A DNA stretch of 41,204 bases from Acinetobacter brisouii (lineage in GTDB: Bacteria > Pseudomonadota > Gammaproteobacteria > Pseudomonadales > Moraxellaceae), in NCBI RefSeq assembly GCF_008993995.1, contig NZ_BKNN01000020.1, positions 1 through 41,204 of the forward strand. The letters run 5' to 3'. Shown here in pieces: positions 18,062 through 25,835 of the stretch. The notes under the pieces are model-generated. The model saw nothing but the letters and a program-made list of their open reading frames with translations. It was not told the origin of the DNA and searched no databases. Both the position numbers and the translations under genes were made by a program. Numbering within the stretch: position 1 is the first letter of the stretch; each line of letters starts with the position of its first letter.

Positions 18062-18571
18062 ATGAGTTTTCCTCAAGTCGAATTAAACACCAATAAAGGT
18101 CGTATTGTTCTTGAGCTTAACAGCGAAAAAGCGCCTAAAACAGTCGCAAACTTTTTAGAATATGTGCGTGATGGTTTCTATGATGGTGTAATTTTCCACC
18201 GTGTCATCGATGGTTTCATGATCCAAGGTGGCGGTTTCGACGAAAACTTTAAAGAAAAAGCAACTCGTGATGCAATTGAAAACGAAGCTGACAATGGTTT
18301 AAGCAACGATGCTGGCACTATTGCGATGGCTCGTACACAAGCACCTCACTCTGCTTCTGCACAGTTCTTTATCAATGTAAAAAGCAACTCTTTCTTGAAC
18401 CACACTGGTAAAACTACCCAAGGTTGGGGTTATGCCGTATTTGGTAAAGTTGTTGAAGGTATGGACGTTGTTGAACAAATCAAAGGCGTACGTACAGGCA
18501 ACCGTGGTTACCACGCTGACGTTCCTTTAGAAAATGTTGTGATCGAAACTGCGAAAATTATCGCTGAGTAA
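18062..18571 (+). CDS. ppiB: Peptidyl-prolyl cis-trans isomerase, cyclophilin type
   Basis: Speeds cis-trans isomerisation of proline peptide bonds during folding. It has 169 residues and no signal peptide, so it is the cytoplasmic PpiB type. The active-site motif [13 protein letters not shown] contains the catalytic Arg, and [10 protein letters not shown] and [10 protein letters not shown] follow as in other cyclophilins. I chose the ATG at 18062 because AGGAG lies eight bases upstream; upstream in-frame codons back to 18038 have no such site. A dispersed hairpin repeat starts right after its stop codon, and lpxH follows 85 bases on. Confidence 0.95.
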   Translation: MSFPQVELNTNKGRIVLELNSEKAPKTVANFLEYVRDGFYDGVIFHRVIDGFMIQGGGFDENFKEKATRDAIENEADNGLSNDAGTIAMARTQAPHSASAQFFINVKSNSFLNHTGKTTQGWGYAVFGKVVEGMDVVEQIKGVRTGNRGYHADVPLENVVIETAKIIAE

Positions 18572-18640
18572 ATCCCTCCTAGCCTCCCTTTGCAAAAGGG
18601 AGGAAAGTCCCTCTTTTTTAAAGAGGGATTTAGGGAGATT
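18571..18640 (+). repeat. Dispersed hairpin repeat, copy A (after ppiB)
   Basis: AATCCCTCCTAGCC opens and GGATTTAGGGAGATT closes a region with two internal stem-loops: CCTCCCTTT/AAAGGGAGG style arms and CCCTCTTT/AAAGAGGG. It starts at the ppiB stop codon and ends shortly before the lpxH ribosome binding site. It resembles the repeat at 23463-23564. I believe such repeats are dispersed in Acinetobacter genomes, but that needs a search. Confidence 0.7.
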
Positions 18641-18656
18641 AAAAAAAGGATACCTT

Positions 18657-19376
18657 GTGACCTACCTGTTTATCTCTGATTTACATTTGTCACCTAATCA
18701 CCCTCGACTCGTTCGGGGGTTTTTAGCTTTATTAGATGACTATCAACAAAAACAGACCCAGCTTTATATTTTAGGTGACTGGTTCAATGCATGGATTGGA
18801 GATGACAACCGATCTGCATGGCTCGATGAAATCGTAGCAGCGCTTCAGAAATTTACTTCACAAGGCAATCAGGTTTATTTCCAAGTTGGAAATCGTGATT
18901 TCGCATTAAGCCAAAAGTTTCTCAATCTATTTTCAGGTCGACTCTTGCCTGACATGACCACGCTCAACATTCATGGTCGGATTTATCGCCTTGAACATGG
19001 CGATGCACTATGTACCGATGATGTCGCCTATCAGCGCTTTAAAAAGATTATTCGTAATCCTGTACTTGTGTTTATTTTACGACGAACACCACTCAGTTTC
19101 CGTAAAAAACTGGCTGAGGGCTTTCGACAAAAAAGTCATGAATCCAAACAAGAAAAACATGATGAAATTATGGACGTTAACCAACACGCCGTTAATGCTG
19201 CGCTCAAAGATGTTGATGTTCTCATTCATGGACACACACACCGCCCGATGATTCATCATGAAATCAATGATAAACAACGTATTGTGCTTGGTGACTGGCG
19301 TGAAAAAACAGGTGAAGCGATGATCTTAGAGATTATTGAAAATGGGCAACAGCAATTTAAGTCTTATAAGTTTTAA
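18657..19376 (+). CDS. lpxH: UDP-2,3-diacylglucosamine diphosphatase
   Basis: Hydrolyses UDP-2,3-diacylglucosamine to lipid X and UMP in lipid A synthesis, at the inner face of the inner membrane. It has 239 residues. Calcineurin-like metal ligands are visible: D8 and H10 (SDLHLS), D41 (LGDWFNAW), N79 (VGNRDF), H114 (LEHGD) and the C-terminal HGHTHRP. It begins with GTG, seven bases after AAGGA. It may be co-transcribed with ppiB through the intervening repeat. It ends with a long-stem terminator. Confidence 0.94.
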   Translation: MTYLFISDLHLSPNHPRLVRGFLALLDDYQQKQTQLYILGDWFNAWIGDDNRSAWLDEIVAALQKFTSQGNQVYFQVGNRDFALSQKFLNLFSGRLLPDMTTLNIHGRIYRLEHGDALCTDDVAYQRFKKIIRNPVLVFILRRTPLSFRKKLAEGFRQKSHESKQEKHDEIMDVNQHAVNAALKDVDVLIHGHTHRPMIHHEINDKQRIVLGDWREKTGEAMILEIIENGQQQFKSYKF

Positions 19377-19402
19377 TTCATCTCTAATTTTAACAAACAA
19401 CA

Positions 19403-19446
19403 ACGGTGCAAGATTTGAAATCTAAAAAGACTTGCACCGTCATTTT
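19403..19446 (+). terminator. Rho-independent terminator of lpxH
   Basis: ACGGTGCAAG and CTTGCACCGT form a perfect 10-bp stem with an 18-base loop, followed by CATTTTT. It overlaps the end of the convergent grxB gene by a base or so. Confidence 0.8.
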
Positions 19447-20081
19447 TAAAGCGCCTGATCAAAAAGCAAATCTACTTTGGATTTGTCTGCCAAATTTTGC
19501 ATATAGCGATTAACCTTATTGCCAAATTGCAATCCTTTAACAATCGACAAAGAGCGCAAGAGTGGGAAGAGTTTAAAATCAATTAAATGGACATCTTCAC
19601 GTGTATCGACTAAGTCTTCAAGCTCTAAAAGTTTTTGATTGATTTTCGCAAGATGCTCACCGCTATTCGCTATTAAATCATCCAAATCACCAAAAACTCG
19701 GGTTTCGCGTGCAACAAATGCAGTACGTGCTTCATCGGTTGCAATTTCTTTAAACTGCCCTTTGGTAAAACGTGGCACAACCAATTTGTAAATTGCATCT
19801 GCACTGTCTTTACACCATTGTTCAAGCTCAGGAGCATCTACTTCCTGCACATAAGATGGCTCAGCCAATTGATCTAGATGCTGAACAATATCCAGACTTT
19901 CAGTCATGTGCGTACCATCTTGCTTTTGCAAAATTGGAACAACTTTTTTACCCACCAAACGTGTTGGCGTTTCTGCATCACCTTCCATAATCACTTCATA
20001 CTGCATATCAAGCTGTTTTAAGCCACTAATCATGCGGGTTCTTAAACAAAATGGGCAGTGTTCGTAAATATAAAGTTTCAT
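19446..20081 (-). CDS. grxB: Glutaredoxin 2
   Basis: GST-fold glutaredoxin that uses glutathione to reduce disulfides in the cytoplasm. It has 211 residues from the ATG at 20081. The N-terminal thioredoxin-like domain has the dithiol active site C9-P-F-C12 (MKLYIYEHCPFC), followed by the VVPIL turn and TESLDIV glutathione-binding segment. The C-terminal helical domain is typical of the GrxB type. An in-frame ATG at 20096 would add MRGNC, but GAGAGGGA would then lie inside the gene, and MKLYIYEHC matches the family start. Confidence 0.92.
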   Translation of the reverse strand: MKLYIYEHCPFCLRTRMISGLKQLDMQYEVIMEGDAETPTRLVGKKVVPILQKQDGTHMTESLDIVQHLDQLAEPSYVQEVDAPELEQWCKDSADAIYKLVVPRFTKGQFKEIATDEARTAFVARETRVFGDLDDLIANSGEHLAKINQKLLELEDLVDTREDVHLIDFKLFPLLRSLSIVKGLQFGNKVNRYMQNLADKSKVDLLFDQAL

Positions 20082-20334
20082 GCAATTCCCTCTCATTGTT
20101 ATTCAACATTAATGTACCGAATATGATCATATTCCATTAAAAATACAATTTAAAATAAGAGATTTATCGTTAAAAAATGCTGTCAAATTACCCGAAAAGT
20201 CTTATAAAGCAGAACAAACTCCATTCTCTTGGAATTTATGACTTCATCAATCAACTTCGTTACATTACAATGCTGAAGCAACGTGTAGGCTTTCGGGCAA
20301 ACAACACGACTGAAAAAGCAATAAGATACGGCAT

Positions 20335-20811
20335 ATGACTCAGCATGACCCACAAGGGCTAGATTCCCATCTAAAATCTTGGCTATATGCCTCAGGTTCA
20401 CTGACTCAACAATTGACTCAGCTTGCAGGTGGCTCATTTCGGGTTGAACCCTTACAAGAATCTTTTCAACGTATGCAACGCCAAGACAGTTTATGGTTAG
20501 GTATGCCTCAGCAACATACTTCATGGGTTCGTGACGTCTATTTATATGGCTGTGAAGCTGAACCTTGGGTACGAGCTAAAAGTATTTTTCCAATTTTAAG
20601 TTTGCAAGGTAAAGCTCGTCGTTTTCGGCATTTGGGGCAACGTCCAATTGGGCATTATTTATTTCAGCGTACCACGCCTAAATGCGAACGGCGTGTATTA
20701 CGTCTAAGTGAAGGCTGGACTCGGCAAAGTTGTTATACTTGGCATGGCTGTAAATTTATTGTCCAAGAAACTTTTTTACCTGCATTTGAACGCTTTATAC
20801 AAACATTGTAA
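20335..20811 (+). CDS. ubiC: Chorismate pyruvate-lyase
   Basis: Splits chorismate to 4-hydroxybenzoate and pyruvate, the first committed step of ubiquinone synthesis. It has 158 residues, near the usual size of about 165. Family pattern: SWLYASGSLTQQL at the N-terminus, VRDVYLYGCEAEPWVRAKS with the substrate-binding Arg, LGQRPIGHYLF in the middle, and VQETFLPAF with the conserved Glu at the end. UbiC sequences are divergent, so the ubiA gene 11 bases downstream is important support. Confidence 0.9.
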   Translation: MTQHDPQGLDSHLKSWLYASGSLTQQLTQLAGGSFRVEPLQESFQRMQRQDSLWLGMPQQHTSWVRDVYLYGCEAEPWVRAKSIFPILSLQGKARRFRHLGQRPIGHYLFQRTTPKCERRVLRLSEGWTRQSCYTWHGCKFIVQETFLPAFERFIQTL

Positions 20812-20822
20812 TAAGGACTGCT

Positions 20823-21701
20823 ATGGCAACGGTACAACACACCCGCTGGCAACAGCGCTTACAAGCCTATTATTATCTGTGTCGTTTTGACAAACCAATT
20901 GGCACCGAACTGGTTTTATGGCCAACCATGTGGGCGCTTTGGGTTGCAGCAAAAGGGATTCCTGACTTTAAAACCCTGTTTGTGATGTTTCTCGGCGTGG
21001 TGTTTATGCGTGCAGCAGGTTGTGCCATCAATGACTTTGCTGACCGCAAGGTCGATGGTCATGTGGCACGCACCAAACAGCGTCCTTTGGCAACAGGCGT
21101 AATTCAACCAATTGAAGCCATCATGGTATTTTTAGCTTTGGTTGCTGCCAGTGCTTGTCTGCTGTTCTTTCTACCAATTGCCACATTTTACTGTTCTTTT
21201 GGGGCATTAATTCTAGCGTTCATTTATCCGTTCATGAAACGCTATACGCATTTGCCACAAGTGTTTCTCGGTGCTGCATTTTCTTGGGCAATTCCCATGG
21301 CATTTACCGCAATGGGACGCCCACTGGATTTAACCTGTTGGCTGCTTTACTTCGGCAACTTGGCTTGGACGGTTGCTTATGACACTCAGTACGCAATTAC
21401 TGACCGTGAATATGATTTAAAAATTGGTGTGAAATCTACCGCAATTTTATTTGGTCGTTACGATATTCCGATTATTAACCTGTTACAGGCAGCTAGTGTC
21501 ATTCTGATTGGTGCAGCTTTATATCGTGAAGATATCCTGCATCCTTATGGAACGATTGCTTTGTGTATCGTGATTGCAGACTATATTTATCAATGGACAC
21601 AAACCCATAAGCGTGAACCTCAACGTTGTTTTAAAACTTTTTTGCATAACCGTTGGGTGGGTATGATTATTTTTGCAGGAATTTTTATCGCACTGCTTTA
21701 A
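20823..21701 (+). CDS. ubiA: 4-hydroxybenzoate polyprenyltransferase
   Basis: Attaches the polyprenyl tail to 4-hydroxybenzoate in the inner membrane, the second step of ubiquinone synthesis. It has 292 residues and about eight or nine hydrophobic segments. Both Asp-rich motifs for magnesium and diphosphate are present: N70-D71-FA-D74-RKV-D78 and, in the second half, AYDTQYAITDREYD. AAGGA lies nine bases before the ATG. It is co-transcribed with ubiC. Confidence 0.95.
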   Translation: MATVQHTRWQQRLQAYYYLCRFDKPIGTELVLWPTMWALWVAAKGIPDFKTLFVMFLGVVFMRAAGCAINDFADRKVDGHVARTKQRPLATGVIQPIEAIMVFLALVAASACLLFFLPIATFYCSFGALILAFIYPFMKRYTHLPQVFLGAAFSWAIPMAFTAMGRPLDLTCWLLYFGNLAWTVAYDTQYAITDREYDLKIGVKSTAILFGRYDIPIINLLQAASVILIGAALYREDILHPYGTIALCIVIADYIYQWTQTHKREPQRCFKTFLHNRWVGMIIFAGIFIALL

Positions 21702-21724
21702 AAAATTTCATGTCACTCAGAAAC

Positions 21725-21755
21725 AAAAAGCCCAATCTACTGACTGGGCTTTTTT
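21725..21755. terminator. Bidirectional terminator between ubiA and cysN
   Basis: AAAAAGCCCA and TGGGCTTTTTT around a 10-base loop. It serves ubiA (plus) and cysN (minus). A second perfect stem, TTGAGATGC/GCATCTCAA at 21765-21786 with an AAAA loop, lies between the cysN stop and this terminator. Confidence 0.9.
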
Positions 21756-21803
21756 ATCGCTCTGTTGAGATGCAAAAGCATCTCAAACTAAGCCAACTGA
21801 AAC

Positions 21804-23420
21804 TTAAAGCTGTACTAATTCTTGAATGAATTGAACTGCTGCATCAAAATCAGTTTGAGTCACGCTTGAATCTGCTTGTTCCGCATCATCCACAATCACG
21901 ACCACACCTGTTTCACGAAGCAAGCTGATTTGTTCAGCAGTGAAACCTGATTTCGCAATCGCAACCACACCAGTTTCAAGCAACGCGCGTTCAAGCTGTT
22001 GCGCTTGAGCAAACACTTCAGCAGTCACAGCTAATACCGCAGGTTTTTGACCTAAACGTGCAGCACGTTCTTCAGCCGTCACTGGGCTTGTATGCGCAGT
22101 CCACTCGACAGACTCTTCAACCATACCTGCGCCAACAGTCACGTTGTTTAAACGGTCGATGAAGATAAATGAACCTGTGTAACGGCTGTCTTGGTAACGG
22201 TCAAATACCACTGGTGCATCAAATTCGATGGTCACGTTGGCAATTGCGTTCAACTCAAGTGCTTCAACCTGAACATGTTCAAGCGTATTGACATTGGTAC
22301 GGAAGTTAATCGCTGTCACTTTAGCAGGAACAGTTTGCGTACCAATTTTCAAGTTATACAGCTTGCCAACCACCAATGGGTGATCTGCCATCCACACCAC
22401 AGTTGCTTTGACTGAACGTGAAATGGTTGGAACACCTTGATCTGCGCGAACCAACATGTTGCCACGTGATACGTCAATCTCATCATTCAAAGTCAATGTG
22501 ACCGCTTGACCAGCAAATGCATGCTCAAGATTGCCATCAAATGTCACGATTTCTTTGACAGTTGAAGACTTACCAGATGGTAAAGCCACAACTTTATCGC
22601 CGACATTAATTTCACCCAGTGCAATCGTACCTGCGAAACCACGGAAGTCGAGGTTCGGACGGTTGACGTACTGTACAGGGAAACGGAAATCATGTTTTGC
22701 TGTATTACGGCTGATTTCGACAGATTCCAAAGTACCCATCAACGTTTCACCTGTATACCATGGGGTATTTGGTGATTTGTTGACAACGTTATCGCCATTC
22801 AATGCTGAAATCGGTGTAAATACGATGTTACTTGGCTGACGGTCACCCAACTGGCTCACAAAGTTTGCATAGTCCGCTTGAATTTCATTGAAGCGTGCTT
22901 CAGAAAATTCCACCAAGTCCATTTTGTTGATGGCAACAATAATGTTCTTGATACCCAATAGGCTCGCAATATAGGTGTGACGACGAGTCTGAGTTTGCAC
23001 ACCATAACGCGCATCAATCAAGATGATCGCTAGGTCACAGGTCGATGCACCTGTTGCCATGTTACGTGTGTACTGCTCATGCCCTGGAGTATCAGCAATG
23101 ATGAACTTACGTTTTTCAGTTGAGAAATAACGATAAGCGACATCAATGGTAATCCCTTGCTCACGTTCTGCTTGCAGACCATCAACAAGAAGTGCCAAGT
23201 CAGGCGCATCACCTGTTGTACCGACTTTCTTACTGTCACGAGTGACTGCTTGTAATTGATCTTCATAGATCAATTTTGAATCATACAGTAAACGACCAAT
23301 TAAGGTACTTTTACCATCATCGACGTTACCGCAAGTTAAAAAACGCAATAAGTCTTTGTTTTCATGTTGTTTCAAATACGCCAAAATATCTTGGCTAATT
23401 AAATCTGATTGATGCGACAT
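21804..23420 (-). CDS. cysN: Sulfate adenylyltransferase subunit 1 with a degenerate C-terminal extension
   Basis: GTPase subunit that powers formation of adenosine 5'-phosphosulfate (APS) from sulfate and ATP together with CysD. EF-Tu-like GTPase motifs are intact: P-loop GNVDDGKS (31-38), [10 protein letters not shown] and INKMDLV. Beta-barrel domains follow. At 538 aa it exceeds E. coli CysN (475 aa). The extra C-terminal part, about 90 residues, begins [15 protein letters not shown], which resembles the start of the APS kinase domain of CysNC fusion proteins. The P-loop expected just after it (GLSG.GKS) is absent, replaced by [10 protein letters not shown]. It therefore looks like a vestigial kinase domain, which is inference. 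It follows cysD, with a hairpin repeat between them. Confidence 0.93.
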   Translation of the reverse strand: MSHQSDLISQDILAYLKQHENKDLLRFLTCGNVDDGKSTLIGRLLYDSKLIYEDQLQAVTRDSKKVGTTGDAPDLALLVDGLQAEREQGITIDVAYRYFSTEKRKFIIADTPGHEQYTRNMATGASTCDLAIILIDARYGVQTQTRRHTYIASLLGIKNIIVAINKMDLVEFSEARFNEIQADYANFVSQLGDRQPSNIVFTPISALNGDNVVNKSPNTPWYTGETLMGTLESVEISRNTAKHDFRFPVQYVNRPNLDFRGFAGTIALGEINVGDKVVALPSGKSSTVKEIVTFDGNLEHAFAGQAVTLTLNDEIDVSRGNMLVRADQGVPTISRSVKATVVWMADHPLVVGKLYNLKIGTQTVPAKVTAINFRTNVNTLEHVQVEALELNAIANVTIEFDAPVVFDRYQDSRYTGSFIFIDRLNNVTVGAGMVEESVEWTAHTSPVTAEERAARLGQKPAVLAVTAEVFAQAQQLERALLETGVVAIAKSGFTAEQISLLRETGVVVIVDDAEQADSSVTQTDFDAAVQFIQELVQL

Positions 23421-23462
23421 CGCTCAAACTCCACAAATTCGTTGAAATCGGTTTCTAATCTT

Positions 23463-23564
23463 TAAATCCACCTAAATCCTCCTTTGATAAAGGAGGACTT
23501 TCCTCCATTTTTTTCGGGAGTTATCCCCTCTTTATTCAAGATGGGTTAGGAGAAATTTCTAAAG
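23463..23564 (-). repeat. Dispersed hairpin repeat, copy B (between cysD and cysN)
   Basis: Read with the cysD-cysN transcript, it opens TTCTCCTAACCC and closes GGATTTAGGTGGATT, with the stem AAAGTCCTCCTTTATC/AAAGGAGGA near its end. Ends and core match the repeat at 18571-18640; this copy has about 20 extra bases in the middle. As at ppiB, it begins right after the upstream gene's stop codon and in the same orientation relative to transcription. Confidence 0.65.
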
Positions 23565-23567
23565 AGA

Positions 23568-24476
23568 TTAGAAATAACCTTCTTGCTTTTTCTTTTCCAT
23601 CGAGCCTGCTTCATCATGGTCAATCATACGACCTTGACGTTCAGAACTTGTGGCTAAAAGCATTTCTTGGATAATTTCCGGTAAGGTGTCCGCAGTTGAT
23701 TCAACCGCACCAGTTAACGGATAACAGCCAAGGGTACGGAAACGTACCGATTTCATTTGTGGAACTTCGCCTTCACGCAATGGGAAACGTTCGTCATCGA
23801 TCATGATCAATGTACCATCACGTTCAACCACAGGGCGCTCAGCCGCCAAATACAACGGAACCAATGGAATGCTTTCCAAATAGATGTATTGCCAGATGTC
23901 TAGCTCAGTCCAGTTCGACAATGGGAAAACACGAATGCTTTCGCCTTTGTTAACTTTACCGTTGTAAATATTCCAAAGCTCAGGGCGTTGGTTTTTTGGG
24001 TCCCAGCGGTGTTTGCTGTCACGGAATGAATACACACGTTCTTTGGCACGTGATTTTTCTTCGTCACGGCGCGCACCACCAAATGCTGCATCAAATTGAT
24101 ATTTATCTAGCGCTTGCTTTAAGGCTTGCGTTTTCATGATGTCAGTATATTTTGAGCTGCCGTGATCGAACGGGTTAATGTTCTGTGCCATACCCTCAAG
24201 ATTTTTATGTTCGATCAATTCAAGACCAAGTCGTTTGACCATGTCATCACGGAAAGTGATCATGTCCTTGAATTTCCACCCAGTATTCACATGCAATAAT
24301 GGAAATGGCAATTTTGCAGGATAAAAAGCCTTCATTGCCAAATGCAACATTACTGCTGAGTCTTTACCAATCGAGTAAAGCATGACGGGATTTTCAAATT
24401 CCGCAGCGACTTCTCGAATAATATGAATACTTTCAGCTTCAAGCTGTTTAAGGTGAGTTAATCTTTCCTCAGTCAT
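23568..24476 (-). CDS. cysD: Sulfate adenylyltransferase subunit 2
   Basis: Catalytic subunit that adenylates sulfate to APS with CysN, first step of assimilatory sulfate reduction, cytoplasmic. Its 302 residues match the family length exactly. The PP-loop reads [15 protein letters not shown] (34-48); [27 protein letters not shown] and [15 protein letters not shown] are further family signatures. It is first in the cysDN transcript. Confidence 0.96.
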   Translation of the reverse strand: MTEERLTHLKQLEAESIHIIREVAAEFENPVMLYSIGKDSAVMLHLAMKAFYPAKLPFPLLHVNTGWKFKDMITFRDDMVKRLGLELIEHKNLEGMAQNINPFDHGSSKYTDIMKTQALKQALDKYQFDAAFGGARRDEEKSRAKERVYSFRDSKHRWDPKNQRPELWNIYNGKVNKGESIRVFPLSNWTELDIWQYIYLESIPLVPLYLAAERPVVERDGTLIMIDDERFPLREGEVPQMKSVRFRTLGCYPLTGAVESTADTLPEIIQEMLLATSSERQGRMIDHDEAGSMEKKKQEGYF

Positions 24477-24545
24477 TGATATACCCAGCTACACGGAAAT
24501 TTTGCGCTTTATGTTAGCATGTCTAGCGCACAATAGTGTGACTCT

Positions 24546-24560
24546 AAATCATTATGATTT
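24546..24560. promoter_or_regulatory. Palindrome upstream of cysD
   Basis: AAATCATTATGATTT is a perfect 15-base palindrome about 70 bases upstream of the cysD start. It may be an operator for sulfur control. The rest of the gap 24477-24735 is AT-rich and carries no gene I recognise. Confidence 0.25.
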
Positions 24561-24785
24561 CTGAATACCTAAATCATTTTTTCTGCTTTAGAAGTTTTAT
24601 TTTTCAAAGGTTTGCTGATTAAGCAATTCGCTCATTTGCAGTTTTCTTCATAAGCTATGCATTATATTTTATATAGACCAGCCACATCAAAGCAGCCTCT
24701 ATTTTTACATCCCCCAAAGTGAACTTGACGTTAGCTGAACCGTACTGAGTTTGTCGGAGAGTCAATATTCTGAGAGACTACTCCA

Positions 24786-24997
24786 ATGAAAAAATCAAAC
24801 CATACCCCTGAAACACTACTTTCCTAGCATCAGAAGCATTTAAATCAACAGAATCCAATCAAAGTACAGCAGCTTTCAGACCAACAACGCATTAAACAAC
24901 TTGAACGCGAAAATAAAGAACTGCAACGAGCCAATGAAATTCTACGTAAAGCAGCCGCTTTTTTTGCTCAGGCAGAGCTCGACCGCCCACACAGATA
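24786..24997 (+). pseudogene. IS3 transposase OrfA remnant
   Basis: It starts MKKSNH and jumps to TPETLLS and a stop (TAG at 24825-24827). In the same frame it continues [20 protein letters not shown] and the leucine-zipper end [20 protein letters not shown], then [12 protein letters not shown] and stop. An in-frame deletion removed most of the helix-turn-helix domain, and the RAW codons expected after TPETL have been changed to a stop. The 3' end abuts orfB (TAA overlapping ATG). Confidence 0.7.
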
Positions 24998-25104
24998 ATG
25001 GTGGATTTCATTCATAACCATAAAGACCTATACGGTGTTGAGGCGATTTGTAGAATTCTACCAATCGCAACTTCAACTTATTATCGAACTTTAGATCTCG
25101 TGGA

Positions 25105-25126
25105 TGAGAAGCATTGCTTCGCAAGG
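25105..25126 (+). repeat. 22-bp mini-palindrome insertion, copy 1
   Basis: TGAGAAGCATTGCTTCG followed by CAAGG, with core GAAGCA/TGCTTC. It replaces about two codons of the transposase frame and adds EKHCFAR in frame. The inverted copy at 25406-25427 differs by one base, in the loop. Confidence 0.6.
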
Positions 25127-25405
25127 GAACATCGAGCAAAACGGGATCTGTATGACCTGCATCATACTGAACAAATTAAACATATTTGGAAGGAAAGTTC
25201 AGGTCAATATGGCATACGTAAAGTATGGCAACAATTGAAACGTGAAGGCTATATGATAGCCCGTTGTACTGTGTTTCGATTGATGCAAAAGCTAGGTATA
25301 CAGGGTGTTTGGCGTGGTAAGAACAAATAAACCACACGTAGTAGAGATGATCAAAAACGAGCTCCTGACTTGGTGAAACGGAATTTTAGAGCTGATCAGC
25401 CTAAT

Positions 25406-25427
25406 CCTTGCGAAGCAGTGCTTCTCA
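25406..25427 (-). repeat. 22-bp mini-palindrome insertion, copy 2 (inverted)
   Basis: CCTTG followed by CGAAGCAGTGCTTCTCA: the reverse complement of copy 1 with one change in the loop. It stands in place of three expected codons between ADQPN and VSDFTY and shifts the transposase frame by two. Confidence 0.6.
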
Positions 25428-25606
25428 GGTAAGTGATTTTACCTATATTCAAACCAAATCAGGTTGGGTGTATACCGCATTTATGATTGATGTGTTCTCA
25501 CGAGCCATTGTTGGATGGAAAGTATCTACACGAATGAATACCGATATGGTGCTCGATGCATTAGAGCAAGCATTGCAGGATCGAGGCATGCCAAAGATCG
25601 TATCAA

Positions 25607-25804
25607 TGAGTATTATCAATATATTGAGGCATACGCCTTTAGAGTCGGCAGGTAATTTGCCTAGACATTTAGAGCATTTATTAGAAAGTTCAAAAATGTA
25701 TGTATTACCTGAAAAAAGGCATAGGCTGTGTCCGAGAGTAATTAAAGCAAAACCTGCAAAATATCCAAAGAAAAAATGCCAATCAGCTTAACTGACTGGC
25801 ATTA
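25607..25804 (+). mobile_element. 3' tail of a degenerate transposase gene (IS remnant), copy 2
   Basis: Repeats window positions 1-198 with two mismatches, in the same orientation. It encodes ESAGNLPRHLE through KYPKKKCQSA and stop. It joins the IS3 remnant on its left, giving an open chimeric frame from 25408 to 25791 that is not a real gene. Its right end cuts into what looks like the left arm of an older terminator: ACAC-GATT-GTGT-GGC-TTTTT remains at 25805-25822. Confidence 0.7.
25771..25801 (-). terminator. Rho-independent terminator in the IS tail, downstream of dld
   Basis: Same structure as at 165-195: on the minus strand a 10-bp stem with one G-U pair followed by TTTTTTCTTT. It lies 35 bases past the dld stop and can end the lldPRD-dld transcript. 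Confidence 0.7.
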
Positions 25805-25835
25805 ACACGATTGTGTGGCTTTTTCTCTAAAGCAA

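Larger units (their letters stand above)
24736..25606 (+). mobile_element. Decayed IS3-family element, right part lost
   Basis: The left end is likely TGAACCGTACTGAGTTTG at 24736, the usual TG-start inverted repeat of this IS3 group, with the first transposase frame beginning 50 bases inside. Both transposase frames are broken. The element stops near 25600, inside the DDE domain, and is joined directly to the transposase tail of another IS (25607-25804). No right inverted repeat of the IS3 element and no target duplication remain, so it cannot move on its own. Confidence 0.75.
24998..25606 (+). pseudogene. IS3 transposase OrfB remnant
   Basis: Intact OrfB signatures are visible in pieces: DLYGVEAICRILPIATSTYY, QYGIRKVWQQLKREG, then a stop TAA at 25328 in place of a codon within RGKNK.TTRSRD. 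Downstream, VSDFTYIQTKSGWVYTAFMI and VGWKVSTRMNTDMVLDALEQ continue in another frame. Two short palindromic insertions (25105-25126 and 25406-25427) lie in it, the second one shifting the frame. It ends at GMPKIV, before the second catalytic Asp region, and runs into the foreign transposase tail. Not functional. Confidence 0.75.

Noticed and set aside
20183-20524. A 113-codon minus-strand frame over the start of ubiC
   Set aside because: It overlaps ubiC, which has good family support; the antisense frame shows no recognisable pattern.
199-25606. A composite transposon bounded by the two IS tails
   Set aside because: The tails lack intact transposase genes and matching outer ends, and the interior is core metabolism with native-looking composition. 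A chance pair of insertions or a recombination product is more likely.
25408-25791. A 127-codon open frame that could be taken for an intact small gene
   Set aside because: It is the accidental fusion of an IS3 OrfB fragment with the tail of another transposase; its start lies in a palindromic insertion.
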